Shown here: positions 29,691 to 38,034 of the stretch, one piece after another
Layout of the letters: each line of letters opens with the position of its first letter
Numbering within the stretch: position 1 is the first letter of the stretch
Origin: Coprococcus phoceensis
GTDB taxonomy: Bacteria > Bacillota > Clostridia > Lachnospirales > Lachnospiraceae
Assembly: GCF_900104635.1 (NCBI RefSeq)
Contig: NZ_FNWC01000007.1
Location: forward strand, 682,001 to 746,000
Length of the DNA stretch: 64,000 nucleotides
Direction: 5' to 3'
Notes under the pieces: generated by a model
What the model was told of the DNA's origin: nothing
Seen by the model: the letters and a program-made list of their open reading frames with translations, nothing else
The model's database searches: none
Program-made: the position numbers and the translations under genes

Positions 29691-30671
29691 ATGCGTGAAA
29701 AGCTGACACATTTTGATGAAAAAGGAAATGCAGTGATGGTAGATGTCTCAGAAAAAGAGGTGACATCAAGAGTCGCGGTGGCGTCTGGAAAGATCCGTGT
29801 CAATGCAAAGGTGATGGAGGCGGTTAAAAAGGGTACTTCCAAAAAGGGAGATGTGCTTGGGGTGGCACGTGTGGCGGGAATCATGGCGGTCAAGCAGACG
29901 GCGAATCTGATTCCAATGTGTCATACACTTCTGATCAGCAAATGCGAGATTGCCTATGAGATTTCAGAAGATACTTTGGAAATTCTGGCAAGATGTACTG
30001 TGAAAGTAGAAGGGAAGACCGGAGTTGAGATGGAAGCGCTGACCGGAGTCAGTGTCACGTTGTTGACGATTTATGATATGTGCAAGGCAATTGATCGTAC
30101 CATGGAATTGTCAGAGATACATTTGGAAGAAAAAAAAGGCGGAAAAAGCGGACATTTTAGGAGGGAAAATAATATGAGAGTTGCAATTATAACAGCAAGT
30201 ACTTTAGGATACAAAGGGGAAAGAGAAGACAAAAGCGGACCATATATTAAAAAAGTCGTAGAAAATGCAGGATTTGAAGTAAAGGTGATGAAGGTGCTTC
30301 CGGATGACCGCAGGATTTTGGGAGAAGTGATGAAACGGCTGGCAGACAGTAATATTGTCGACTTAATCATCACGACAGGTGGAACTGGATTTTCAGAAAG
30401 CGACGTAACACCTGAGGCGACGTTGGATATTGTAGAGCGACAGGTGCCTGGAATACCGGAGGCAATGCGTGCCTACAGTATGCAGTTTACAAAACGGGCA
30501 ATGCTGTCAAGGGCCGCGGCTGGAATCCGCAAACAGACATTGATCGTAAACTTTCCGGGAAGTCCGAAATCTCTGAAAGAATCACTGGAATATATTTTGC
30601 CTGAACTAATACACGGCGTAGAGATTTTACAGGGAATTGCGAAAGAGTGTGCAGCTCCAAAGGAAGCGTAA
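29691..30671 (+). CDS. moaC-mogA: Fused molybdenum cofactor proteins MoaC-MogA/MoaB
   Basis: 326 aa. Residues 1-155 are MoaC (cyclic pyranopterin monophosphate synthase) with [13 protein letters not shown] and the [18 protein letters not shown] signature. From Met162 a MogA/MoaB-type molybdopterin adenylyltransferase domain begins ([10 protein letters not shown]), with [17 protein letters not shown] and NFPGSPKS. The joint has an AGGAGGG Shine-Dalgarno sequence (30159-30165) 8 nt before the in-frame ATG at 30174, so the MogA part may also be made separately. The start at 29691 follows GGGAG; the frame upstream to 29619 lies in the preceding gene. Confidence 0.93.
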   Translation: MREKLTHFDEKGNAVMVDVSEKEVTSRVAVASGKIRVNAKVMEAVKKGTSKKGDVLGVARVAGIMAVKQTANLIPMCHTLLISKCEIAYEISEDTLEILARCTVKVEGKTGVEMEALTGVSVTLLTIYDMCKAIDRTMELSEIHLEEKKGGKSGHFRRENNMRVAIITASTLGYKGEREDKSGPYIKKVVENAGFEVKVMKVLPDDRRILGEVMKRLADSNIVDLIITTGGTGFSESDVTPEATLDIVERQVPGIPEAMRAYSMQFTKRAMLSRAAAGIRKQTLIVNFPGSPKSLKESLEYILPELIHGVEILQGIAKECAAPKEA

Positions 30672-30674
30672 AAG

Positions 30675-31700
30675 ATGAAAAAGATTGAGACAAAAGATGC
30701 GGTAGGTCATGTGATTTGTCATGATATTACAATTATTGTAAAAGATCAGATTAAAGATACTGCATTTCGAAAAGGACATATTGTGCGGGAAGAAGATATT
30801 CCCAAACTGTTATCTATTGGAAAAGACCATCTTTATGTGTGGGAGAAAGAAGAGGGAATGCTGCACGAGAATGAGGCGGCAGAGATTCTGGCATCTGTAT
30901 GCGAAAGCGCATATATGAAGCGGAGCCCGGTAAAAGAAGGAAAGATTGAGTTGTCGGCAACACAGAGAGGACTTTTTCAAATTGATTTGGAAAAGCTTTC
31001 TGCCATCAATGAGCTGGAAGATATCATGATTGCATCCAGACATCATAACCAGCCGGTGAATGTCGGGGACAAACTGGTTGGGACAAGGGTGATTCCGCTG
31101 GTCATTTCGGAAGAGAAGATGAAGCAAGTTAAAGAAATCGGTGGAAAAGAGCCATTATTTCGGATTTTACCATATAAGCGAAAAACAGCCGGAGTGGTGA
31201 CGACTGGAAATGAAGTGTACTATGGGCGGATACAGGACACATTTACTCCGGTTATTCGAGAAAAACTGAAAGCATATGATGTGGAAGTGTTGGTTCATAA
31301 AACCGTACCGGATAAAAGAGAAAAGATTGTGGAAGCAATTCGGGAGATAAAAGGCAAAGGAGTAGATATGGTACTTTGTACCGGAGGAATGAGTGTCGAT
31401 CCGGATGATATGACACCGAGTGCAATCAAAGAAAGTGGAGCGCAGATTATTTCCTACGGGGCTCCGGTTCTTCCGGGGGCGATGTTCCTGCTTGGCTGTT
31501 TTTCGGATGGAACACCGGTTATAGGACTGCCAGGATGCGTGATGTATGCAAAAGCGACCATTTTTGATTTGCTTCTTCCACGGATACTTGCAGATGTACC
31601 GATTACGAAGAAGGATTTGGCAAAGATGGGAGCAGGAGGCTTATGTCTTGGCTGCGATATCTGTACGTATCCGAACTGTGGATTTGGAAAAGGAGTATAG
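30675..31700 (+). CDS. MoeA-like molybdopterin-binding protein with Cys-rich tail
   Basis: 341 aa. The N-terminal half is not typical of MoeA. Residues about 170-310 are a MoCF_biosynth (MoaB/Mog) domain with TTGNEVYYGRI, CTGGMSVDPDDMTPSAI and GLPGCVMYAKAT. The last 25 residues carry CLGCDICTYPNC, a compact metal- or sulfur-handling motif. It probably acts in molybdenum insertion or a later cofactor step, perhaps for Mo hydroxylases; that is inference. It starts 3 nt after the moaC-mogA stop and is clearly co-transcribed. Confidence 0.78.
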   Translation: MKKIETKDAVGHVICHDITIIVKDQIKDTAFRKGHIVREEDIPKLLSIGKDHLYVWEKEEGMLHENEAAEILASVCESAYMKRSPVKEGKIELSATQRGLFQIDLEKLSAINELEDIMIASRHHNQPVNVGDKLVGTRVIPLVISEEKMKQVKEIGGKEPLFRILPYKRKTAGVVTTGNEVYYGRIQDTFTPVIREKLKAYDVEVLVHKTVPDKREKIVEAIREIKGKGVDMVLCTGGMSVDPDDMTPSAIKESGAQIISYGAPVLPGAMFLLGCFSDGTPVIGLPGCVMYAKATIFDLLLPRILADVPITKKDLAKMGAGGLCLGCDICTYPNCGFGKGV

Positions 31701-31706
31701 AGATTT

Positions 31707-32150
31707 ATGGGAGTTGTGAGAGCTGTTTGTATCAGTGAAAAGAAAGGAACAGAAAAGCAAAATGTACATAAGGCAAAGCTGGTTGCGGATTCTGGTCTGA
31801 AAGGAGATGCGCATGCAGGTAACTGGCATAGACAGGTGAGTCTGTTGTCTTATGAGCAGATAGAAGCGTTTCGGCAAAGAGGGGCACAGATAGAATTCGG
31901 TGCGTTTGGAGAGAATCTTGTCGTAGAGGGATTTGATTTAAAAACCCTTCCGATTGGAACAAGATTTCGCTGCAACGATGTGATTCTTGAGATGACGCAG
32001 ATAGGAAAGGAATGCCATCACGGGTGCAGGATTTTTCAGACGATGGGAGACTGCATCATGCCAAGAGAAGGTGTGTTTGCAGTTGTAATTCACGGCGGGG
32101 AGATTTCAGAGGGTGACTGTATAGAGATTTTGACAGATAAGGAGGAGTAA
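31707..32150 (+). CDS. MOSC domain protein
   Basis: 147 aa stand-alone MOSC domain, related to the C-terminus of molybdenum cofactor sulfurases and to YiiM/YuaD. GLKGDAHAG (about 31-39), GENLVVEG and the conserved Cys in GKECHHGCRIF are seen. Such proteins transfer sulfur to the molybdenum centre or detoxify N-hydroxylated bases. Position between two Mo-cofactor-type genes and a hydrolase supports a cofactor-maturation role. Confidence 0.85.
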   Translation: MGVVRAVCISEKKGTEKQNVHKAKLVADSGLKGDAHAGNWHRQVSLLSYEQIEAFRQRGAQIEFGAFGENLVVEGFDLKTLPIGTRFRCNDVILEMTQIGKECHHGCRIFQTMGDCIMPREGVFAVVIHGGEISEGDCIEILTDKEE

Positions 32151-32867
32151 ATGAAAATCACATATATTTCACACAGTGGGTTTGCGGTGGAACTGGAAAA
32201 CCATATTTTTCTGTTTGATTATTACAAAGGGGAGATACCAAAGTTTGATCCGAAAAAAAGTATAGTTGTATTTGCAAGCCATGTCCATCATGATCATTAT
32301 GTAGAAGAAATTTTTGAATTGAGAGAACAATATCCGGATGTGCACTATGTTCTGTCTTCGGATATTCGAAGGTCAGCGAAAAAAATTTTGGAAGAAAAGC
32401 AAATCGAAGCTCAGGTCTCTTTTTTGAGAATCCATCAGGAGCTTGAACTGGGAAAGGTGCGGATTCAGACTTTGAAGTCAACAGATGCAGGTGTTGCTTT
32501 TTTGGTGGAGTGCGAAGGAAGAACAATTTACCATGCAGGAGATTTAAATTGGTGGCATTGGGAAGGAGAGCCGGATGCGTATAATGAACATATGAAGATG
32601 GCATATCTGAAGGAAATTGAAAAATTGAAGGACACACCGATCGATGTGGCATTTGTGCCCGTAGATCCAAGGCTTGGCGAGCAGTATTATTATGGAATAG
32701 ATGGATTTGCAAAACGGGTGGATGCAAAAGCATTGATTCCGATGCATTGCTGGGGGGACTATACAGTTTGTGAAAAACTGATGCATCAGGAGGAGACAAA
32801 GGAGTATCGAGAGCGGATTTATCCGATCACAAAAGAAGGAGAGGAAATATGTCTCAAGATATCATAG
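32151..32867 (+). CDS. MBL-fold metallo-hydrolase
   Basis: 238 aa. The metallo-beta-lactamase motif HVHHDH is at about 44-49, and downstream ligands lie in YHAGDLNWWHW (about 127-137) and MHCWG. Overall similarity is to UlaG/YtnP-like intracellular hydrolases acting on small metabolites. Substrate unknown. The ATG directly follows the MOSC stop codon with GGAGGAG upstream, so the two are co-translated. Confidence 0.85.
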   Translation: MKITYISHSGFAVELENHIFLFDYYKGEIPKFDPKKSIVVFASHVHHDHYVEEIFELREQYPDVHYVLSSDIRRSAKKILEEKQIEAQVSFLRIHQELELGKVRIQTLKSTDAGVAFLVECEGRTIYHAGDLNWWHWEGEPDAYNEHMKMAYLKEIEKLKDTPIDVAFVPVDPRLGEQYYYGIDGFAKRVDAKALIPMHCWGDYTVCEKLMHQEETKEYRERIYPITKEGEEICLKIS

Positions 32868-34543
32868 TCGTAGCAGGATTGTTTGCTGTTCTTGCCGGCA
32901 TTTGGGTGGTGAACATGGTAAGTCGTAAAAATCGAATGGGATGTATACAGGCAATGCTGAAAGAAGAGTGGGGCAGTGGACATCCAAAAGAATATACATA
33001 TGAGGAATTTGAATGGATTTCACATTATTACAAGAACCGACAGGAGAGAAGATGTGCCAAAGGGGCGTTTATCGATGATATCACATGGAATGATCTGGAG
33101 ATGGATGATGTATTCTTAAAGTTAAATCATACTTATTCCAATATTGGCGAGGACTATTTGTATGATCTTTTGAGGAGACCACAAACGGAGGAATCTGTGC
33201 TGAGAGAGCGAGAGCGTCTGATTACTTATTTTGCAGAGCATGAAAAAGAACGCAGAATTTTTCAGACCAAATTCTATGAAATTGGGAAATTATTAAAAGT
33301 TCCGGTCAGTGATTATATTTACCGTTTATCTGAAGTGAAAAAGAAAAGCAACACACCGCACTATCTGGCGATTGGAGGGATTTTTGCCGCCATTGTTTTG
33401 GCAATTTTCAACATTACTGCCGGAGTGATTGCGTTACTTGTGGTGATGGGTGTAAATATCAACAGTTATTATAGAGAGAAGAAAGAAATCGAGGCGTATA
33501 TCAGTACATTTTCTTATATCATGAAACTGCTTGATATCAGCGATCAGTTTGAACATGTTGATATTCCTGAAGTGGAACAATATGTGCAGGAGATTATCAG
33601 AGCAAAGAAACAGTTTGGCAAGTTCAAAAAGGGTTCCTCTTTGGTGGTGTCCGGACGGCATATGGGAGCATCTGTTACAGAATCCATCATGGATTATTTC
33701 CGTATGCTGTTTCATGTGGATTTAATTAAATTCAATTCGATGCTGGAAGAGTTTCAAAAAAATTTGGATGCGATTGAGTGTATGATGGAAAATCTTGGAC
33801 TTTTGGACAGTATGATCGCAATCGCCTCTTATCGGGAGTCATTGTCATATTATTCTGTGCCGGAACTTGTGAAGCAGGAAAAGGCATTTTTAGAAAGTGA
33901 AGACATGTATCATCCTATGCTTGAGAATCCGGTTGCAAATACGATCAAAGAAGAACGAGGCGTGTTGGTGACGGGCTCCAATGCATCTGGAAAATCAACA
34001 TTTTTAAAGACGGTGGCAATCAGTGCGGTTTTTGCACAGACGATCCACACCTGCCCGGCAAGACAGTATCGCGCCTGCTATTTTCAGATTTATTCATCTA
34101 TGGCGCTCAAAGATAATCTTCAGGGGAATGAGAGCTACTACATTGTGGAAATCAAATCTTTAAAAAGAATCTTGAACCGCGTAGAGGAGAAGACACCGCT
34201 CTTATGTTTTGTGGATGAGGTGCTTCGGGGAACGAACACGATTGAGCGTATTTCAGCATCGGCTCAGATTTTAAAGAGTCTGGCAAAAGTGCATGTAATG
34301 TGTTTTGCGGCAACACATGATATTGAGTTGACACATCTTTTGGAAGAGTTTTATAGTAATTATCATTTTCAGGAAGAGGTAAAAGAAAATGATATTTTGT
34401 TTAATTACATGTTGTACAGAGGAAGAGCGGTATCCAGAAATGCTATTAAGCTGCTTGGGATTATCGGATATGACGGGGAAATTATCAAAGAGGCTGAGAA
34501 GACGGCAGAGAATTTTGTAAATACCGGAATATGGAGTTTGTAG
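32849..34543 (+). CDS. Membrane-associated MutS-family ATPase
   Basis: 564 aa MutS-related protein lacking the mismatch-recognition domain. A hydrophobic helix at the N-terminus (about 5-22) and a second hydrophobic block (about 171-204) suggest membrane attachment. The C-terminal MutS ATPase domain has Walker A GSNASGKST (about 375-383) and Walker B LCFVDEVLRGTNTIER (about 452-467). Not the replication repair MutS; function unknown, perhaps a membrane-coupled DNA-repair or recombination ATPase. It overlaps the previous gene by 19 nt. Confidence 0.85.
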   Translation: MSQDIIVVAGLFAVLAGIWVVNMVSRKNRMGCIQAMLKEEWGSGHPKEYTYEEFEWISHYYKNRQERRCAKGAFIDDITWNDLEMDDVFLKLNHTYSNIGEDYLYDLLRRPQTEESVLRERERLITYFAEHEKERRIFQTKFYEIGKLLKVPVSDYIYRLSEVKKKSNTPHYLAIGGIFAAIVLAIFNITAGVIALLVVMGVNINSYYREKKEIEAYISTFSYIMKLLDISDQFEHVDIPEVEQYVQEIIRAKKQFGKFKKGSSLVVSGRHMGASVTESIMDYFRMLFHVDLIKFNSMLEEFQKNLDAIECMMENLGLLDSMIAIASYRESLSYYSVPELVKQEKAFLESEDMYHPMLENPVANTIKEERGVLVTGSNASGKSTFLKTVAISAVFAQTIHTCPARQYRACYFQIYSSMALKDNLQGNESYYIVEIKSLKRILNRVEEKTPLLCFVDEVLRGTNTIERISASAQILKSLAKVHVMCFAATHDIELTHLLEEFYSNYHFQEEVKENDILFNYMLYRGRAVSRNAIKLLGIIGYDGEIIKEAEKTAENFVNTGIWSL

Positions 34544-34559
34544 AGAAAGTGAGAGCGAT

Positions 34560-35036
34560 ATGAAAGTAAAGATTTATACAGATGGTGCGGCACGAGGAAA
34601 CCCGGATGGACCGGGAGGATACGGCACTGTGTTGGAATTTATAGATTCAAAAGGGCAGCTTCATACAAAAGAGTTGTCCTGCGGATATAAGAAGACGACG
34701 AACAACCGTATGGAATTGATGGCGGTGATCGCAGGGCTGGAGGCGTTGAACCGTCCCTGTGAGATTGAGTTATATTCGGATTCAAAATATGTGGTCGATG
34801 CATTTAATCAGCACTGGATTGATGGCTGGCTGAAAAAAGGCTGGAAACGCGGAAAAAACGAACCGGTCAAAAATGTGGATTTGTGGAAACGATTATTAAA
34901 GGCGAAAGAACCGCATCAGATTACGTTTATTTGGGTAAAAGGACATGATGGACATCCGCAGAATGAGCGCTGTGATACACTTGCAACGACAGCGGCGGAC
35001 GGCGGAAATCTTTTGGATGATGTAATCGGGGGATAA
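34560..35036 (+). CDS. rnhA: Ribonuclease HI
   Basis: 158 aa. Degrades RNA in RNA-DNA hybrids. The four acidic catalytic residues are placed as in the family: TDGAARGNPDGPGG (Asp7), NNRMELMAVI (Glu), YSDSKYV (Asp), and VKGHDGHPQNERCD with the final Asp. It is the last gene of the run that begins at the threonine aldolase; no terminator is visible before the rnpB promoter. Confidence 0.97.
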   Translation: MKVKIYTDGAARGNPDGPGGYGTVLEFIDSKGQLHTKELSCGYKKTTNNRMELMAVIAGLEALNRPCEIELYSDSKYVVDAFNQHWIDGWLKKGWKRGKNEPVKNVDLWKRLLKAKEPHQITFIWVKGHDGHPQNERCDTLATTAADGGNLLDDVIGG

Positions 35037-35042
35037 AAGTAC

Positions 35043-35071
35043 TTTACAAGTTTTGAAGAAAATGATAAAAT
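35043..35071 (+). promoter_or_regulatory. SigA-type promoter of rnpB
   Basis: TTTACA (35043-35048), 17-nt spacer, TAAAAT (35066-35071). Transcription would start near 35078, at the first base pair of the P1 helix of RNase P RNA. Confidence 0.72.
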
Positions 35072-35078
35072 CACAGAG

Positions 35079-35436
35079 GTGTAAAAGTAAGACAGACGGT
35101 CGCAGCTGCAAGTGTCGAAAGACCGCAGGTGAGGAAAGTCCGGGCTTCATAGGGCAGGATGCCGGATAACGTCCGGTGGAGGCGACTCCAAGGCTAGTGC
35201 AACAGAAATGTACCGCCCAGATTGACTCTGGGTAAGGGTGGAAGGGCAGTGTAAGAGACTACCGCCCCTTTGGTAACAAAGGGGGCATATGTAAACCCCA
35301 TTCGAAGCAAGACCGAACGAAAACGATGTGGCGGCCCGTCACGTTTTAGGTAGGTTGCTTGATCTTACTGGCGACAGTAAGGCTAGATAGATGACCGTTC
35401 AACGACATAACCCGGCTTATCGTTTTGCTTTTACAC
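35079..35436 (+). ncRNA. rnpB: RNase P RNA (M1 RNA)
   Basis: Catalytic RNA of RNase P, which matures tRNA 5' ends. Hallmarks are GAGGAAAGTCCGGGCT (near 35131-35146), GGTAAGGGTGGAAGGGCAG, and the closing AGATAGATGACCGTTC and CATAACCCGGCTTATCG near the 3' end. P1 is formed by GTGTAAAAG (35079-35087) with CTTTTACAC (35428-35436), which sets the ends to within a few nt. The overall arrangement looks more like type A than the Bacillus type B; that is my reading, not a covariance search. Confidence 0.95.
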
Positions 35437-35458
35437 GATATATTTTTAGAATTTATGA

Positions 35459-35487
35459 GACAATCGCTTTGAAGTGATTGTCTTTTT
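35459..35487 (+). terminator. Terminator after rnpB
   Basis: GACAATCGC (35459-35467) pairs with GTGATTGTC (35474-35482, one G-U), followed by TTTTT. Confidence 0.85.
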
Positions 35488-35543
35488 GCTATTAAAAGTT
35501 GCTACATATACTATAATCAGAAATATTAAATTTAAACAAACTA

Positions 35544-35572
35544 TTGACTGATAAATTTGAAAGGAGTAGTAT
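35544..35572 (+). promoter_or_regulatory. SigA-type promoter of the small membrane protein gene
   Basis: TTGACT (35544-35549), 17-nt spacer, TAGTAT (35567-35572). Confidence 0.5.
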
Positions 35573-35611
35573 AAAGATAACAATAGAAGTAAACAGAAAG
35601 GGGCGTTTTTT

Positions 35612-35881
35612 ATGACAACGTATTTCATGATTTTTTTAACAATTGTCACAGTTTTTGTTGTTGCAGCAGGATTGATTAAAGTTGGAAAAGTACCGAAAAT
35701 GCCTGCTTTCTACCGCAACATGATTAGAGAAGGTGTTTTCAACCGATTGATTTTCAAGAATTATTTTTTCAGAAAAGTGTTAGAACATGGAAAACAATTG
35801 CCGGAAACAGAGATTGAAAATGTGTGTAGTTTATACAGAGGAGGGGACTGTAGGGAAAAAGAAAATTTAGCGAATATGTAA
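35612..35881 (+). CDS. Small single-pass membrane protein, unknown function
   Basis: 89 aa. One N-terminal membrane helix (about 4-23, no Cys lipobox) is followed by a basic/aromatic stretch (FYRNMIREGVFNRLIFKNYF) and a short C-terminus with two Cys. An AGAAAGGGG site precedes the ATG, and the gene has its own promoter and a following hairpin, so it is probably real. No family recognised. Flanked by rnpB and the converging pyrI gene. Confidence 0.7.
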   Translation: MTTYFMIFLTIVTVFVVAAGLIKVGKVPKMPAFYRNMIREGVFNRLIFKNYFFRKVLEHGKQLPETEIENVCSLYRGGDCREKENLANM

Positions 35882-35895
35882 AATATTTTTTAGCA

Positions 35896-35929
35896 AAGGA
35901 CTGGGTGGCAAATTAGCCATCCAGTCCTT
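35896..35929. terminator. Hairpin between the small membrane protein gene and pyrI
   Basis: A 14-bp stem (35896-35909 with 35916-35929, one G-U) with a 6-nt loop, placed between two converging genes. U-tracts are short on either side, so termination may be imperfect. Confidence 0.65.
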
Positions 35930-35947
35930 AAATAATGCTTGTCTTTA

Positions 35948-36385
35948 TTATCTGCTATACTTTTCTTCACAATATTTGCAGCGGTATACTTCGTTTTCAG
36001 GATCGGTCAACACGAACACGTGATCCAGTTCCTGCTCAATAGAAGTGATGCAGCGAGGATTTTTGCATTTGATTACGTTTGTGATTTCTTTTGGAAGTTT
36101 CAAACGTTTTTTCTCAACAATTTTTTCATCCTGAATGATGTTGATTGTGATATTGTGATCAATAAAGCCGAGGATATCCAAATCGATTACGTCGATTGGG
36201 CATTCGATTTTCATAATGTCTTTTTTCCCCATCTTATTGCTTTTTGCATTTTTGATGATTGCAACGCAGCAATCTAATTTATCCAGTCTCAAATAGTGAT
36301 AGATGTCCATGCTTTTTCCGGCCTGAATATGGTCAAGTACAAAGCCTTCGGAAATACCACTGACATTCAATGTATTTTTTACCAT
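35948..36385 (-). CDS. pyrI: Aspartate carbamoyltransferase regulatory subunit
   Basis: 145 aa. Binds nucleotides and holds pyrB trimers together. The C-terminal zinc site is intact: CKNPRC (about 108-113) and CKYC (about 137-140). The N-terminal allosteric domain holds HIQAGKSMDIYHYLRLD. It follows pyrB by 34 nt with an AGAAAGGA site, so the enzyme is probably the allosteric type. Confidence 0.95.
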   Translation of the reverse strand: MVKNTLNVSGISEGFVLDHIQAGKSMDIYHYLRLDKLDCCVAIIKNAKSNKMGKKDIMKIECPIDVIDLDILGFIDHNITINIIQDEKIVEKKRLKLPKEITNVIKCKNPRCITSIEQELDHVFVLTDPENEVYRCKYCEEKYSR

Positions 36386-36419
36386 GATATATTTCCTTTC
36401 TCTCTATGGTTAATTATTA

Positions 36420-37340
36420 TTATGAAACTTTGATCTCCAGCAAAGTGAGTATGAGTGCCATACGTACATACACACCGTATTGTACCTGTTTAAAATAAGC
36501 GGCACGTGGGTCTTTGTCTACTTCGACAGAAATCTCGTTGACACGTGGAAGTGGATGAAGCACAAGCATATCCTTTGGTGCAAGTTCCATCTTTTTCGCA
36601 TCCAATATATAAAAATCTTTCATACGAACGTAATCATCTTCGTTAAAGAAACGTTCTTTTTGCACCCTTGTCATGTAGAGCAGATCCAGTTCCGGAAGCG
36701 CTTCTTCCATACGAACTACCTCTTTGTAAGGCACGTTTTGTTTGTCTAACACATCTTTGCGGATATAACTTGGCAGACGCAGCTCTTCCGGTGAAATCAA
36801 AACAAATTTGATGTTCGGGTAACGTACCAGTGCGTGAATGAGAGAGTGAACCGTACGTCCGAATTTCAAATCACCACAAAGACCGATTGTGAGATTGTCA
36901 AGTCTGCCTTTTAAAGAACGGATTGTCAAAAGGTCGGTTAAAGTCTGTGTCGGATGTTGATGTCCGCCGTCACCGGCATTGATGACAGGGATAGAAGAAT
37001 GTCTGCAGGCAACCATAGGCGCACCTTCCTTTGGATGTCTCATCGCACAGATGTCTGCATAGCAGGAAATCATGCGGATTGTGTCAGATACGCTCTCCCC
37101 CTTGGCGGCGGAACTGGAATTCGCGGAAGAAAATCCTAAAATACTTCCCCCCAAATTTAACATTGCGGCTTCGTGACTAAGTCTTGTTCGAGTGCTCGGT
37201 TCGTAGAATAAAGTTGCAAGCTTTTTGCCGTCGCAGGCGTGTGCATATTTTTCAGGATTGGCTTCAATATCGTCTGCCAAATCCAAAATTTCATCTAATT
37301 CTTCGACTGTAAAGTCTAATGGACTCATTAAGTGTCTCAT
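36420..37340 (-). CDS. pyrB: Aspartate carbamoyltransferase catalytic subunit
   Basis: 306 aa. Joins carbamoyl phosphate and aspartate in pyrimidine synthesis. The carbamoyl-phosphate motif [10 protein letters not shown] is at about 49-58, [18 protein letters not shown] at about 127-144, and the aspartate-binding loop ([11 protein letters not shown]) near 265-275. AGGAGG lies 5 nt upstream of the ATG. It lies 14 nt behind the nitroreductase gene and no promoter is seen between them. Confidence 0.97.
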   Translation of the reverse strand: MRHLMSPLDFTVEELDEILDLADDIEANPEKYAHACDGKKLATLFYEPSTRTRLSHEAAMLNLGGSILGFSSANSSSAAKGESVSDTIRMISCYADICAMRHPKEGAPMVACRHSSIPVINAGDGGHQHPTQTLTDLLTIRSLKGRLDNLTIGLCGDLKFGRTVHSLIHALVRYPNIKFVLISPEELRLPSYIRKDVLDKQNVPYKEVVRMEEALPELDLLYMTRVQKERFFNEDDYVRMKDFYILDAKKMELAPKDMLVLHPLPRVNEISVEVDKDPRAAYFKQVQYGVYVRMALILTLLEIKVS

Positions 37341-37354
37341 GGTAACCTCCTAGT

Positions 37355-37891
37355 TTATCGATAAGTTAATAAATCTTGTACAGATTTTCGCTTTGGAGCT
37401 TCGGGAGCAACATCAGGATAACCGATGGCAATCAAGGCAGCCAGTTCCTGTCCTTCCGGGATGTCCAACAATTCTGTGATTGCATCTTCGTCCCAGATTC
37501 CCATGATTACAGTGCCAAGACCGGCTTCATGTGCAGCAAGACAAAATGTCTGGCAGGCAGCACCGACATCGAACATCTGCCAACGGTCTTCCTTTTTGGT
37601 TGAAAAAGAACCATCTCGCTCATAACCGCAGCGCCCTTTGATAAAAGTTACAGCAATTAATGTTGAAACTTGTCTGATAATATTCGAGTTATAGTCTGGG
37701 GTGAATTCATCGGCAATTTTATTGAGAATAGAAGTGTCTTCAATTGCGATGTAACGAGTAATCTGAGTGTTTTTCCAGGAAGGAGAATAAGATGCTGTAG
37801 AGATAATAGATTCTAATAATGAATGGTCAATACAGCCTTTCTTGTACTTACGAATACTTCTTCGCCCTTTAATACATTCTGTTGCGTTCAT
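37355..37891 (-). CDS. Nitroreductase family protein
   Basis: 178 aa FMN-type nitroreductase. CIKGRRSIRKYKKG at the N-terminus is the flavin-phosphate motif, and GLGTVIMGIWDE lies near residue 130. The substrate is unknown. The ATG at 37891 has AGGAGG 9 nt upstream and lies 37 nt from the promoter -10; the upstream open frame is AT-rich noncoding sequence. It heads a nitroreductase-pyrB-pyrI transcript; why a flavoprotein leads a pyrimidine operon is not clear. Confidence 0.9.
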   Translation of the reverse strand: MNATECIKGRRSIRKYKKGCIDHSLLESIISTASYSPSWKNTQITRYIAIEDTSILNKIADEFTPDYNSNIIRQVSTLIAVTFIKGRCGYERDGSFSTKKEDRWQMFDVGAACQTFCLAAHEAGLGTVIMGIWDEDAITELLDIPEGQELAALIAIGYPDVAPEAPKRKSVQDLLTYR

Positions 37892-37927
37892 ATAAAATAT
37901 CCTCCTATTTGAAAATCTATTTTTATT

Positions 37928-37956
37928 ATCATATAATAAACAGATTTTTTTTTCAA
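37928..37956 (-). promoter_or_regulatory. SigA-type promoter of nitroreductase-pyrBI
   Basis: Minus strand TTGAAA (37951-37956), 17-nt spacer, TATGAT (37928-37933), embedded in very AT-rich DNA. No PyrR-type leader is seen (leader about 30 nt). Confidence 0.5.
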
Positions 37957-38034
37957 CTCTTATATTTATCAAATATAGATTTTGTCTGAAAAATGTATTA
38001 TAATAATTTTTAATTTGGGCAGGAGGAGAGAAGG

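Noticed and set aside
37892..38034. T-box or riboswitch before pheA
   Set aside because: The gap is AT-rich, shared with a divergent gene, and leaves no room for a structured leader.
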